Of a DNA stretch of 64,000 nt, positions 1 through 14,151 are shown one piece after another (within the stretch, counting starts at the first letter, position 1; each line of letters opens with the position of its first letter). This DNA is from Lepiota brunneoincarnata (taxonomy: Eukaryota; Basidiomycota; Agaricomycetes; Agaricales; Agaricaceae). The notes under the pieces are model-generated. The model had not been told where the DNA came from and ran no database searches. It saw only the letters and a list, made by a program, of their open reading frames with translations. A program made the translations under genes and the position numbers. The DNA is taken from positions 992,001 through 1,056,000 of the forward strand of contig JAEBUN010000003.1 in assembly GCA_023014365.1 (NCBI GenBank), in the 5' to 3' direction.

Positions 1-272
1 CTCCCGGCCGGAAATCGTTTGCGATGGAAGCTCCCCGGAAACTGGCCAGCAAATCGACGCTCTGACAAAGACACACTTTGGGAAGAAAGCTGCGAGTTGA
101 CGGGCGGCCCGGAACACTTAAGAGGTACTTAAAGGAAAAGCAATGATTCGTCAATAATGTACAAAACGCATAAATAGGAACGCACGTCGTGACCATATCA
201 ATGACTAAGCACACAACCGAGTAAGAGAAGACTCTCGAGCCCACGCTCCTGGTTTCCGAACGCCCCAACCAC
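1..272. other. Upstream flank of the NACHT gene, no gene seen
   Basis: No reading frame with recognisable family motifs is visible. The stretch leads into the ATG at 273 and probably contains the promoter and 5' leader of the NACHT gene. An AT-richer patch with a TATA-like segment (cataaatagg, about 170-179) lies roughly 100 bases before the start. Its role is inferred from position only. Confidence 0.3.
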
Positions 273-2532
273 ATGCATGATCAATCGCTGGATATTCAGA
301 ACTCCTCAGTTACAGGCTCAGAGCAAGCGGAGAACAATGGTGCCCCTCGTGGTCCCTTCGCTGGTGCCCATCATTTCTCACTCAACCAACCGGTTATCAT
401 GGGCGTGAACAAGATATTCGCCTCAAGAAAGACGACAGGTATATGCCAGTGGCAGACAAGTAGAGTTGTACTTGCTCACGTCTTGCTTAGCATACCGTCA
501 ATATCTTTTACCTCACGTTGATTCAAATGCCGCAGTAGATGCCAATGCGCGCCACCCACCACCCCAATGCCATCCAGGAACTCGGAGGCAGATCGGCACT
601 GTTCTGGAGACATGGTTATCTGACACACGTCGCCAGTGGAAGATGATATGGCTGAATGGCCCTGCGGGTGTTGGTAAATCTGCGGTAGCTCAGACCTTCG
701 CGGAGCATTGTGTCGAAGAGGGCCGACTTGGTGCGGCCTTTTTCTCCGGGCCACACAGCCGCAATGACTCCAACAATGTCATCCCTACACTTGCGTATCA
801 GCTGGCGGTGAACCATGCCAAGTACAAGGAACTCTTGAACGACCAAATCGCCAAAGAGCCCACTATCGTTGAGGCAGCGATGCACATCCAGTTCAGAAAA
901 CTCTTAGTTGAACCATTCTCGACCCTACAAATCAAACACCCAGAGACCGTTCAAGCACCATACCTTATCATTTTGGACGGACTGGACAAGTGTGGTGGGG
1001 AAGATGCCCAGTGTGAGATTATTGAAATGATTGGCGAGGTTGTCCGACTGAAGAAAGACTTACCCCTCCTCTGGCTGGTCTGCAGTCGACCGGAGCCACA
1101 CCTGGAGTACATGTTCTCGAGCGAAGGCTTTGATGCTGTATGTGACAGAAAGACGCTGACCGTAAACAATGAGGACCGGGTGGAAGTTGACCGATATCTC
1201 CACGATCGCTTCAGGGCCATCCGGGCCAAGTTCCCATATACCATGAGTGGGACCTGGCCTTCAGAGGAGCAGTTTGCTGAGATCTTGCGCGCAGCTTCTG
1301 GTCTTTTCGTTGTCGCTTCTACCATCCTGAGATATGTTGGCGACTCCCAGCGCGCAAATCCACCAGCTCGGCTCGATGCCATTCTATCCTTTATGAAGAA
1401 TTCCCATGACCCAGGCTCTAGGAGTCCTTTGGAGACCCTTGACCATTTTTATACCCAAATCCTCTCCGGTGTTGCTACTGATGTCTGGCCAATTACCAGG
1501 CGGATACTTCTTCACCACATATACCTACCAAGCTTCAGCAATCCCGAATATACATGGGCACCATCTGTGCGAGTGCTCTGTAACTTCCTGCGTCTTGATC
1601 AGGGCAGTTTCTACGGCGCTCTGCAAAGGTTGCACTCAGTGCTCGACATACCTCCACCCCAGGCGGCTACCGCAACGCCGTTACGATTCCATCATACATC
1701 ATTCGCAGACTACCTCCGCAGCCCCGTCCGATCGGGAGAGTTTGCCCTCGAAGAAAAAAAGGTGCTTGGCGAGATTGCTAAATCACTTTTATACTGGCAT
1801 GAAATTGACTCGACCCTCTATCATGCCAGTGACAGTGAGTGACAATTGCCGATTATTATGTAAAGCAAGGCTCAACAGGGTTGGTAGACTGTGTTTCTTG
1901 TCGATCACACAAGCACGCCATCTTACCAGATTTGAGATGGACATCGGACGACGATATCGGGCGAATTTCCGAAGAAATAGCGTGTGTTGCTGAACACCTT
2001 CATTATGCGGCTTGGGCTCGTGAATTCAACGAAGACGACCATGACCTTCTCCTTCAAGCAACGCAGCTCAACTTCAGGTATATGAAACATGCCACTCATG
2101 GCTTTGCAGGGTTCTTGCACTGGTTGTATGGACAGGTGGGTTTCATATGGTTGCATTTCTGCACGCATCTCAACCATGATTCACTATCAGATGTCGAAAG
2201 GTCTCTCTAACGATATCATCCGCCTGGAGCCAAGCGGTCCAACAGATCAACAGCTGTTGGACAACCTCAAGCTCCTGACCAACCCAGAAATCGTGAAACC
2301 CGTGACACTCCCTCTGGACCAACAGGTATGTTAAGCCTGTCTCAGGCAGATTACCCCCATTGATCCGCCACAAGACCCTGGCCACAGGCTATTTTATTAT
2401 AGGATACGGGATGAAAGCTTGCATAGTCTACTCCCCCGGTGGATCAGAGATGTACGTGTTGAACAGCGACACACCACCTTCCGAAGCACAGATATCACAA
2501 TACCGAAAGCGCACGATATTAGAAGGAGGTGA
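273..2532 (+). CDS. NACHT-domain STAND P-loop NTPase (NLR-like), 3' end possibly broken
   Basis: Exon 1 (273-438) joins in frame to an exon starting at 491, giving the linker that ends in CHPGTR and typically precedes NACHT in basidiomycete STAND proteins. Walker A is visible as GPAGVGKSA near 658-684, and Walker B as LIILDGLDKC near 964-993. A further intron at 1835-1878 keeps frame and leads to a C-terminal helical region; another is at 2136-2190. After the LPLDQQ segment (to 2325) the frame meets a stop at 2332-2334, yet the same frame resumes at 2350 with a convincing tail containing RLFYYRIRDESLHSLLPRW, ending at 2532. Either a 24-nt intron (unusually short) or a nonsense mutation is present. 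NACHT proteins act as signal-sensing NTPases, in fungi often in heterokaryon incompatibility or immunity-like responses. No effector or repeat domain is seen, so the specific role is unknown. Confidence 0.8.
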
Positions 2533-2639
2533 TGTGAAACCAGTATCGATGGGTGGTGCCGTCAGTGCTGCTGGTATTCCTGGAGGGATGTGTGGGACAA
2601 TGGTCACATCCTCTGACATGCACATTCTCCCTGCGTTTT

Positions 2640-3240
2640 CATGCAGGAGCAATGGTTTTGCATACCGCTACACCACCTACTATGACGGGGTTAACAATTA
2701 TGATGAAGAGTATGATGAAAGTGAAGAAAGTAGTGAGGATGCGGGATACCATGAAAACGAGGGAACTGGGGATGATGGAGTTTACAGACCATACAGTGAA
2801 GGCGAAGAAGGAACATGTGATGATAGAGGTTGCACTGAAGACGAGGAGTCTGAAGATGATGGGAGTCCACATCGAGGGTGAAGGACTCTGAGGACTCAGA
2901 GGACGATGGAAGCCATATCGAAGATGGGGTCTCTCAAGACATTGGTGGAGGGCATTGTAAAGTAGAAGATTCAGAGGACAGGGAAGCACAAGTAAAGGCC
3001 AGGGGATTCAGGAGAATTACTGAGCACAACGAAGGTGGAGGGAGTGAGGATAACTATTATTGTGAATGAGGGTAAGAGGGTCGACTTGGAGAGAAATGCG
3101 GATAGTGACCCTGATGGTGGGGCTGAGCGACGGGATAGCAACTCCTGGCTCACAGCTTTCCGACTTTGAAGAGGACCTTCCAGTACGAAGCAGAGGATGG
3201 ATACTCCGACGAGTGGTCATATGATGAAGACGGTTGACTC
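2640..3240 (+). other. Degenerate acidic low-complexity coding-like tract
   Basis: Purine-rich sequence encodes Glu/Asp/Ser/Gly-rich peptide in successive short frames: about 2690-2880 (repeats of SED/EDDG type), 2878-3069 (SEDSEDDGSHIEDG), and about 3190-3239 (a tail ending SYDEDG before a stop). The frames do not join without shifts. It could be the far 3' exons of the NACHT gene, a separate acidic protein with several introns, or a decaying gene. No domain is recognisable. I favour a degraded or mis-sequenced acidic ORF. Confidence 0.35.
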
Positions 3241-3575
3241 ACTAATTTTATCGTTAAACCTTTTGCTCAATGCCTGCGTTACGGTGTGTAGGTTATTATC
3301 AACCCCTCGAATTAACTCACGGAGAACAGTTTCTTAGTGTACATTTTCCGGTGGCTGGGGATGTACCATATCGTGTAAATATAAGGAGCGAGATTGTGCT
3401 GATAGCCTGTGCGCTCTCGGGGCGCCCGGTCATCCTTTATACACTGCCCCAACACTTTATTAGTTTCTAATCCGCAGATATGTATGCACGTACATAGGGT
3501 ATGCGAAATATTGAAAAAAAAAAAATACCATACAATCCTGATTATAAAGAGATCTACAACTCGCATAAGGAGCCT

Positions 3576-5152
3576 TTAAAGCATGAAAGAATCAGCCCAA
3601 TGTCTTATAATGCTCTCCCCCAATCTGTGTGCCTCAAACCTCTTGCTATCCCGAGAGACGATCATGGCATGTGAATTCCTGACCCCCGGGAAGAACGCCA
3701 GTTCCTTTTTAATAGGAAGCTGGTTCAACCACTTGGCTATCCTTTTCTGCAACGGCGTGACAACGGGATGCAGCTTTTCTTTGATGATGAGATGAGCTTG
3801 GCCTTCGTCCTCATCCACGACGTCAACTGTAGTATTTGACATTTCAGTCTCTAGTTCTTGGAATAATACCACAAGGTTATTGCGGTAGGACTCGTCTCGT
3901 TCCAAAGTCTTTATGCGAGCCCTGGAGCTACGGGAGGAGGCAGAGAGACGGTAGATAAGGTAGGAAATCGCAGCCGGGACGAGAAGGGGAAGCATAATGT
4001 AAAGAGCCTACAAAAGCGGTCAGGTGGGTTGCAGCTGGCAGGAATGAGAGAAGGGGGCGGGAGGTTCCTTACGAGGTTGAAAGGGAAGCGGAACTGCAAT
4101 GCAGGTGGGAGGATAGGTTTGGGTTTCAGGCTATTAAACCACTCCGAGGACCAGGGAGCAGGCTTTGGGGGTGGGATATCAGCCACAGTGTAGGCTTTGA
4201 TTACGTGTTTGTAATCTTCGTGTGCCTCGCTGGTGGAAAAATCTCAGTAATTCAGCATGAATGGAGTTCAGATGGACGTACATCTGGATTCCATTACATT
4301 CGTGCTCTACGAATGGATCCTTAGTTTCAATTGCGGCTGTGCAATATGGGACAGTGACGTCCCTTACACTAGGGAGAGTCAGAATCTGGAGTAATAGAAG
4401 GGGCGCAATCACGTACGCGTTGGCATAGATTCGGATATGTCTGAAGAGGGCGAGTGCCTGGTAGAATATGCAATCTATATGAGATGATGAGAAATTACTC
4501 GCCATGTCTGGAGTCTGTACATACTGGGGTCTGCCATGACTTCTATCAACGGGCGCCCGGTCTTGGACCATTTATCCACACAATAAAATTGCTCTCCTGT
4601 TCTAGATAGAAGCTTTGGGCCCAGCATTCCTACCAAAGACGAGATCATGGAGGAATATTTGAGCAGACCAAGATGCGGGGTTGCTATTGTGTTGAAATTG
4701 ACGGCCTCGACATTCTTGAAGAACCCTTGCTGATGCAGAATTCTACACACAGGGTCAGGCGATGTGCGTTGGTGGAGGTCAGTGGGCTCACCCTATTATA
4801 TATCTTGCGACCAAACCACCGAGGCTATAGCCAGTAACAGAGAACTTGACCACTTCCTTGTTATCCTCCTCCAGCTTCTTGAGTCTGTTGCGAACCTGGG
4901 GCTCTCACGTCAATCAGAGCATGAAGAGCCGGGTATGTGGCACACCTCTTCGGCAACGCGCTCGCCTCCCCAATCAATGCCGTCGTAGGTTGCGTCGTCC
5001 CTGTTCGTTTCTGCCACTAGAACATGAAGTTCAATGCCATCTGCATCTGGCTTTCCATGTTTCTCGTGAATGATGCGGTTCAGCTCTGACAAGTGACCAG
5101 GGTGGCCCCACATTCCGTGAATGAGTACCAAAAGATGGACCTTGTTAGCCAT
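3576..5152 (-). CDS. DUF676 (ROG1-type) serine lipase/esterase
   Basis: The protein starts at 5152 with a hydrophobic beta strand and the oxyanion-type segment LVLIHGMWGHPGHL, then AETNRDDATYDGIDWGGERVAEE. After an intron near 4870-4920 comes the nucleophile elbow GYSLGGLVARYIIG (G-x-S-x-G), then a segment with NFNTIATPHLGL, also typical of DUF676 lipases. Later exons hold a region with VTVPYCTAAIE, a proline-rich linker, and a C-terminal part starting ALYIMLPLLVPAAISYLIYRLSASSRSSRARIKTLE (quoted in pieces: a hydrophobic segment followed by basic residues), which may anchor the protein to a membrane or lipid droplet. The yeast relatives Rog1 and Yju3-like enzymes hydrolyse monoacylglycerol or phospholipid; the substrate here is unknown. 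It lies head-to-head with phosphoglucomutase, about 390 bp apart. Confidence 0.85.
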
Positions 5153-5544
5153 CGTTGAAGGTGTGGACAGATACTGGAGTCAAGGGTAAGGTCTGGAGGT
5201 GGGCGCAGGAGGAAAATGTAGATGCCGCTGTATACTTATATGTTTTCATACTGACCACGCATTCGCAAGCCATCCGTGCCGATGACATCTGATGCTGTGG
5301 TCACACCTTCTATATTTGGAAATTTCCGCTGGTAGTCCATTGCCGGAGCATGGATGCATTGTGTATTCAGCCTCCCAGGCACAGCAATTCTACATGTAAT
5401 GAGAGAAGAAAGGTTATCGTGAAGGTTCCCTTTCCCAATTTTCATTACGAGGCTGGAGGGTACGGTCACGTGATTTGTATCTTGAATCGATAGGAAACCC
5501 CGCCCCGGATCCTGAGCAAGCCACCCCCACCATTGCCGTTCACC

Positions 5545-7565
<2,021 letters not shown>

Positions 7566-7735
7566 TTCAAAAGCTGGGGAAGAGCACTGCTTAAGATCTT
7601 GTTCTAGACACTGAAAGAAAGAAATACTACTGATACTGTCATAGTGTGCAACCCCTACATCTGTTCTTTGTCTGGCCTATGCCACACCAAGTACTGGACT
7701 GTCTACTACTAATATACAACTTCCCGCCAAATTGA

Positions 7736-9027
7736 TCATTCGTGACCAAAGGCTTCCACGAATGCATATCCAATTTCGGGAAGCATATCCTGCGTGACGG
7801 TGCTCCTGGCTGCCTTTTTGAATGCCTGGCGGCTAGCTATTCGTGTGACAATGCTTCCGCCTACAGCACCAAGAAGTGGAACTCGAGAGGCTGGAATACT
7901 CTTGTCCCTGAAGTTTGGTATGGTTTCAGAATACGAAGATGCAATCTCGGCAGGGAACTCACCCAAACGCTCCATCCTCGTAGCACCTGCCCCAAGCGAG
8001 GAAAGTACCAACACAACCACTCAATACATCGCCCTGCCCTCCAAATCGTTTCAAACCGCCCGGGGTATCAACCTCGACAACCTCTGAGAACATTTCCTTC
8101 TGCGGGTCTGCACCTTGTAACTGACTAGCCGCCAAGTCTGCCTCTTCGCCCTCGGTGTCCGTCGCAATAACATCATGAGCACCTTTCTCAAGGACAGTAA
8201 CACCCCCAAGCAACCTCGAAAGCAGCCTCGCCTTTTGGTCAGATGGTGTGTCCGGTTTCACACCTATCTGTTCACTGAGTCGTTTAAATTCGACAACGTT
8301 GGGAGTGAGGACTGCACGACGGTAGCCTTGAATGATGGATCTGTCTTGACCGATCATGAAGAGGGCATCGGCATCGAGGACGATGTACATCCCGCGGCGG
8401 CGAGCGAGGGCAACGGCTATGCGGGCATAGTGTTGCATGTAAGTGTCGCGGCCTAGACCAGGTCCGACGATGAGGACATGGAGACGGGAGAGGAGGGAAT
8501 CGAGTTCTTTTTTCATTTCTCCCTCGGGCCTGTTTTTTTTTTGTGTAAATGTTACCACCAGTGGATGTGAAATGACAAGGTTGAGCACTGACGTTTTTTC
8601 GCGTAGGATTGGATGGACGATGAGGTCTGGGGAGTAGGATTTGATAGGATCTGCCGCCGCTGGTGAACAGATGACATGGGATAGGTCTGCACCCTGTGGT
8701 TGTAGTTTTGGGCTTAGCGGGTTGCGGGGGGGGTATAGATGCTAGTTATCCACATACGAATCGGAGGGCAGAGATTGCTGCGAAATAGGGCGCTCCTGTG
8801 TAGCTTTTTGGGTACACTCAGGGGTTATGTCCTGGCAGGGTCTCTTAACTTAGCTTACTCTCGTGATCCTCCAAAAACGCCGACTCGTCCTGAATTCCGG
8901 TTTATCAGGGAGAGTCTACTACGTTGTTTGTGCAGTTGGACCAACCGGATTGCCCCTTGTGCAGTGTGCCATTAAGGGGGGGGATGAGGCACTTGATCTG
9001 TTCGTGGATGTGTCGAGGAACAGGCAT
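7736..9027 (-). CDS. ATP-dependent (S)-NAD(P)H-hydrate dehydratase (CARKD/NAXD)
   Basis: It repairs hydrated NADH/NADPH using ATP. Reading on the minus strand from 9027, the exons are [24 protein letters not shown], then [10 protein letters not shown] joined to [14 protein letters not shown] (nucleotide/substrate region of the ribokinase-like fold), then [28 protein letters not shown]. The main exon follows with [48 protein letters not shown] and [15 protein letters not shown], where the Asp of GQGD is the catalytic base position. After an intron (about 7911-7961) the end is [20 protein letters not shown]. In this family the GDxLSG turn follows a Gly-rich anion hole, and both are present. The start at 9027 is the first in-frame ATG before the conserved PPLNG segment. 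It is convergent with phosphoglucomutase. Confidence 0.93.
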
Positions 9028-9395
9028 TGCTCGTAATGACGTAACCACTCTCACTCCTTATACGGGTCAATATTCTTTCTATCGCCGTCTCAAGCAATGG
9101 GGCCAATCATCCTACAAGCGTTAATATCTTCACGGCCAACTATGACCCTTTCACGTCTTCGCAATGGTCGGTTGCCTGGTAGCGTCAGCCACCAGGATCG
9201 GTCAGAAAATAGTATAAGTATCTCCTTTGTCTTGTGTTCAGTCCCTTCACTGGTTCGGTTGCTTGGTAGCCTCCCTAAATCCTTGACGGATTTCTCAGTT
9301 CTTGACGGACGTCTCAAATCCACCCTCTTGACAACCACACCCTCTGTGCCATAAATACTCTCTCTCCTTATTCACGTCCAGACACCCCAAGAACA
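9028..9395. promoter_or_regulatory. Divergent promoter region, NAD(P)HX dehydratase / GH16
   Basis: No coding feature is evident between the two start codons. On the plus strand a TATA-like element (cataaatac, about 9350-9359) sits roughly 40 bases before the GH16 ATG and is followed by a CT-rich run (actctctctcc), a common fungal core-promoter arrangement. Function is inferred. Confidence 0.45.
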
Positions 9396-10659
9396 ATGTT
9401 GCTCAACGCTGTTCTCCTTTTCCTGGCCTTGGGTTTAAACTCTCTTGCAACGAGCGACTTCAAGAACAGTCGAACTCGAGCCGTGCATGCTCGTCAGCAC
9501 CATGATCGCAGGTGTAATGCACATCGGAATGGGACCGCCGCCCATACATCGCCTCAGGGCAATTCTTTCAAGCGCGAAGTAACTTACACAGGCGACGATT
9601 TTTTCAAGTACGATCTGTCGTCCTTGGTTCGGGGTGTCTGTGAACCGACGTGAATTTCTTTGCAGTGAATGGGACTTTTTTACGGACGACGATCCCACCC
9701 ACGGGCTTGTGGACTACCAGAGTCGAGCTTCTGCCCAAAAGAAACACTTGGCCTACGTCGAGGATGGTACCACAGTTTTAGCGGTCGACGATACAAGCAC
9801 TCTGGGATCTGGCCGCAAGCGTGCTTCGTACGTCAAAAACCTGTGAACCCAGCAGCATTTTTTTGTGCAGACCTTTCTTCCTACAGAGTTCGTATCACTT
9901 CAAAGAAATCATGGAGCAGCGGACTTTTCATCGCAGACTTCTCCAGAGTGCCTGTAGGGTGTAGCGTCTGGCCAGCATACTGGTCAGTCGGCCCCGACTG
10001 GCCCGGTGGCGGTGAGTATCATTCTCCTTCGCAACCCAAAAATTCCTCGCTGATCCACGTTCTCTCCGACAAGGCGAAATCGACGTCGTCGAGGGTGTAA
10101 ATAACCAGCCAACCAACAGATACACCCTTCACACCTTTGATGGCTGCACTGCCTCGCCTGGTGCATTCGAACCAACCGGCAAAGCCGAAGGAAGACAATG
10201 CCTCCCTGGAGCTGGTTGCGCCTACATAGACACGGATACCCGTTCCTTTAGTGCGGGCTTTAACGATGCCGGTGGGGGTGTCTTTGCACACCTCTGGGAT
10301 CACACGGGGATCAGGATTTGGCATTTCGCTAGGGATGCAGTGCCCATGGATATTCTATGCGAGGATCCAGATCCAGATTCGTGGGGCCCCCCTGCAGCAG
10401 CTTTTAGCTCGGATACCTGTGATATTGCGCAGCATTTTCACAACCACAGATTGGTTATTAATACGACGCTTTGCGGTGACTGGGCTGGTGCGACTTATGA
10501 GAGCTCTGGGTGTCCTGGAACCTGTAATGGGGCTGTTTCGGATCCGGAGAATTTCAGGGGTGTGTAAATCCGTTTTATTCGTGTTGAGCGGGTTGCTGAT
10601 GGATTTTGGTAGACGCCAAGTGGGCGATCAATTATGTTTCTGTATATCAGGTAGCATGA
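9396..10659 (+). CDS. Secreted GH16 family glycoside hydrolase (endo-1,3(4)-beta-glucanase-like), copy 1
   Basis: A hydrophobic signal peptide (MLLNAVLLFLALGLNSLATS) begins the protein, so export is expected. Splicing at about 9609-9665 gives FFNEWDFFTDDDPTHGLVDYQ, and at about 9828-9885 it leads into VRITSKKSWSSGLFIADFSRVPVGCSVWPAYWSVGPDWP. An intron then splits the catalytic motif, which reads GGEIDVVEGVNNQ after splicing; the two Glu of E-I-D-x-x-E are the GH16 nucleophile and acid/base. The C-terminal half has conserved Cys and Trp residues (CGDWAGATYESSGCPGTC), and the last exon ends DAKWAINYVSVYQVA. Family enzymes cleave beta-1,3/1,4- or 1,3/1,6-glucans in walls; the exact substrate cannot be read here. 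A closely similar paralogue lies at 14152-15340. Confidence 0.93.
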
Positions 10660-10878
10660 GGGACGATGAGCTTTGTGTCTTACAAATGTACCCGTGGAGT
10701 AACGTTGATACGATTCGACGTTTTTGTGAATATTCACAATGAGTGTAAATAAGCGTTTGCACGGGTAAAAGTTCAACGCAGAGGGTATATCCTAGATTGG
10801 ACTGTTCATGAAGGCAGAGACAGAAAAGGGCAACATATCCGCTCGGAGAAATGTGGAGCAACTAGTCTCAGAAACATC

Positions 10879-12258
10879 CTACGAGTCAAGCGTCGTCAAG
10901 CTCTCCTTGAACCCCCTCACGAACGCCTTAAACGGTAGGAGGAACCAACCGAGTGCATTCGGTGCATCTTTGTCCTCCGGGACGTAGCTCGATGTCCGTG
11001 CGCGCGTCGCGGGTCTCACGTCTGCCATTGCAACATCATTAGCAGAATCGGTGGCAGTGCCATCTTCATCTGCGGCGTCGCGTTTGCGCTTGACCGAGGA
11101 GGCTAACAATGGAGATGAGGGGGCGGGCGTTGTTGACGCTGCTGCTGCTACTCCCGGTAGCGGTGGTGGTGGGAGGTTGGAGGTTGAAGGTGAGGGTTCG
11201 ACAAGCGTGCGGTCGCTGTCAGCTGTTGAGAGCGGTTTATACTCGAACTTGGGTTCAATTTTAGGTATCGCTGATTGGGGTTGGCGTTCGTCCGCGTCAG
11301 AAGCGATAGTAGCCTGAGATTGTGGAGGGGAAGGGATTGTGTTCATTGTAGGTTTGGTATCTCGTTCAGCCGAGGGTGGTTGTAGGTGGGCTTGGGAAGG
11401 GCTAGTTATGCGAACGTATTTTGTGAGGAGCAAGCTGGGAGTCTCATAGAACCACTCACAGTCGACAAACTTCCTTATGTTCCAGCCATAAATCAAGTTC
11501 ATACTCCGATTCGGTCCCGAGTGAGACATCCTTGCCGCAAGCAGCGCATTTGGCGGTATGGCTATCGTGGAAGCACGCGAATTGTTTATCACACATGAAA
11601 AACAGTTTCCGTTCCAGCATTTTCTCGATCTCGCCGGGTCTGGAAAAATGATGTTAGACGACTGCGTATGCAGCAGGGGAAAGTGTGGCCTTTACTTTAG
11701 GTTGTTGTGGCAGGCAGCTTCATGTCGTGTCCAGCACCGTATGCTATACTTCTTCTCGAGTGGAACCCACTGTTGACAAGTCTTGCACTTGATTTGATCA
11801 GGCTCAGTTATCTCTGCAGTATTGTCGAGTTCCAGCAGAGCCTTCCTGTTCTTTTCCGTCCGGGGTACGACAAACGGTGCACGAGCAACCAATCCAAGAT
11901 CCTTATACGTATTTTCTCTGCAGTAATAATCAGGGCCACAGTCAAAGAAATCCGAGTAGAATACCCACACGGGCAACTTCTGGTCACATTTCATTCGGTG
12001 CAGTTCCCAAGGCCTGACATAGTAAGTTTGCCGGGTGGATAACTTCACCCACTCTTTACACCTTGTACAAAACGCGCGACGGGGTTCGATGATGCCACAC
12101 TCCGCCTGGTTCTCGAAGTATTGCTTTCGCTCGTGTTCAGTTCGCTTTATGCGGCTGCTGCTGATGCTGCTGCTGTCCGCGATGCTATCAGCCACGGAGG
12201 CGTTGTCATGTTTGGTTTCCGACACAGGTGTTTGGGAGCGGCTGGGCGTGGCAAGCGA
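10879..12258 (-). CDS. Protein with three C-C-H-C zinc-type modules, family not recognised
   Basis: Three copies of one module are visible on the minus strand: 11986-12069 (CTRCKEWVKL ... WELHRMKC), 11710-11787 (CKTCQQWVPL ... WTRHEAAC), and 11465-11548 (CAACGKDVSL ... WLEHKEVC, after an intron at about 11636-11691). All fit C-x2-C-x3-[VI]-x-L-x(3,5)-Y-x4-W-x2-H-x3-C, so a zinc-binding fold is very likely. After another intron (about 11399-11456) comes a Ser/Pro/Ala-rich disordered tail with a possible nuclear signal (VKRKRD), and a conserved-looking end WFLLPFKAFVRGFKESL before the stop at 10879. The N-terminus is unclear: the same frame continues upstream in a Ser-rich region to about 12608 (ATG) but contains two stops (12259-12261 and one near 12550). 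Function is unknown; nuclear DNA or protein binding is only a guess. Confidence 0.7.
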
Positions 12259-12608
12259 TTAGGCTAATGAGAGGGTGCTTGTAGCAAGGACCCACTTGGT
12301 GGACTGGGATGCCCTGGAGGCAACCGAAGGGGGGTTGATGAGGGGGGATGGGCCCGACGAAGTATGCTCGCCTTTAGCTATTGATGATGAGGAGCGGTTG
12401 TGCCGGAGCGTTTTCTTGGCACTTAAGGGCGATTGCTGGAAGCCTTCATTGGATGTGTCGGCATGTGCACGTTTTGGTGAGGTATCGCTGCTGCATGTTC
12501 GAGTCGAGGCCTTGGAAGCGGGTGGCAAACGAGTAAACACACCGAAAATCAACTATTCGAATGGGTTTTTCGGGTGTCTAGAGAGAGGGAGGAATTCAAT
12601 GAACTCAT

Positions 12609-14151
12609 TCATGATGCATAAATGAAGCCCCTACTTTGAATGCAGCGTCAGACTTGGACATTACCGCGCCGGCAGTTTTGCGCCTGGTGGTAGGAGCTGG
12701 TTTTGATGTACCAGCGCTAAATGTTGAATAGGTAGGTGAGGGGGACGGTGAATACATGGACAGTCACGATTGCGCAGGCACATACACGTTATCCGCCGAC
12801 ATCTCACCGGTTTTCTGCGCAACAGAGTAGGGTTTAATAGACAAAATGGTGTAGCACGAGGAGTGGTGCACCTTTGAGCGCCCCAAATACGTGACCTTGA
12901 CGTGTGGACTGTTCCCGCGGGGTTATCAGCGTCCTCGTTGCAGGGATGATATATAGATTGGGTTACTTTGGCTCGCTTGGGGTTGTGTCCTTGGATGGCA
13001 TGAGGGAAGGAAATGAAAACTAGTGGATGTAGAACATTCAGGGTCCATTGTTTCACACCATTTCGACCCCGGATTTTATAAAGCCTCTTCCGTGCTACAG
13101 TTAGTCAGAACATATACAATCAGGAACCCGATTACAGCTTAGCCAACCGTCTGGCACCGTCGCTCAAAGATAACTGTGAAATCTTCGACCACCTAGTTCG
13201 AAGCCGCTCAGGTCACAAAAACCCCGGAGGCTAATACGAAACCTGCGTTCTGGCCGAACCAAACCCGTGCAGCCTGGTGAAGATCGCCAATCATGAAACA
13301 TAACATTTGCGAGTGCGCATATATCAAGCACACCCACCCATCCTAGTCGGCATCTTTGCCAGTGGCCACCCTCTACCTCCCTGGTAACTTTGGTACACGG
13401 GGTGGTATAACAGCGCTAGCACAAGTCCTAAGGTCTCAAAGTCGAGAAATTTGGGCCCGTTCAAGCGAAAAGGGTGCTCCACCCACAGAAGACTGGCCAC
13501 CAAGGACCTCTTAACAGCATGCCCACTTTCCTTTCCCGCTCCTCCAGAATCCAATCTTTATCCGGGCCACGACATCATACACTACAGAGCTAAATGTACA
13601 TCCACCCCCCAACCAGACGCCTCCGCGCTTGACTCAATATATTTTCCGCGGCTAGTACATATGTCGAGGGAGCGCGCTGGTCTACTTGTTATGACATAGA
13701 GTTGAACGCAGAATGCGAAAAACAGGGCGCACGGCAGGATCATTGACCCCGGCCACAGAAGAAGGAATTACCGGGACTTTCGTTTTCCTGACACCTAATC
13801 AATAAGCTTAAAACCTTCGCGCAGACTGGTAGCATATGGTCGTGCTGGATTCATCTGAGAAGGCTTCTGTAGAAATGAAGTTGGTAACAACAAGGTGATA
13901 AGCCTGCTGAGCTTGTCACTTTGGAATTACATAGCTTGTTGTCCCGACTCCAAAAGAACATCAACAAAACAACTCGGCAGGGAGCATTCGGTGGTATAAG
14001 AGGTAACGAGAGAACCAACCATAAAAACCATATCATTCCATATCCCAACTACATTACCCACAACCCCAGAAAATATTAAATGTCCCATAAATTACACCTA
14101 CAGACACAATCTTTCCAAGGAAAAGTCCAAAATCAATCATGTCCAAGGTGA
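12609..14151. other. Long intergenic stretch between module gene and GH16 copy 2
   Basis: About 1.5 kb with no convincing gene on either strand. The longest open stretch (12661-13056, minus) lacks recognisable domains and reads as compositionally random. Nothing resembling a transposon end, tRNA or structured repeat was seen. The right part (13850-14150) is likely 3' UTR of the GH16 gene. Confidence 0.4.

Noticed and set aside
12661..13056. 131-residue minus-strand ORF
   Set aside because: Its composition is random-looking, rich in His/Pro/Arg/Cys, with no motif; not supported as a gene. Possible upstream exon of the zinc-module gene cannot be shown.
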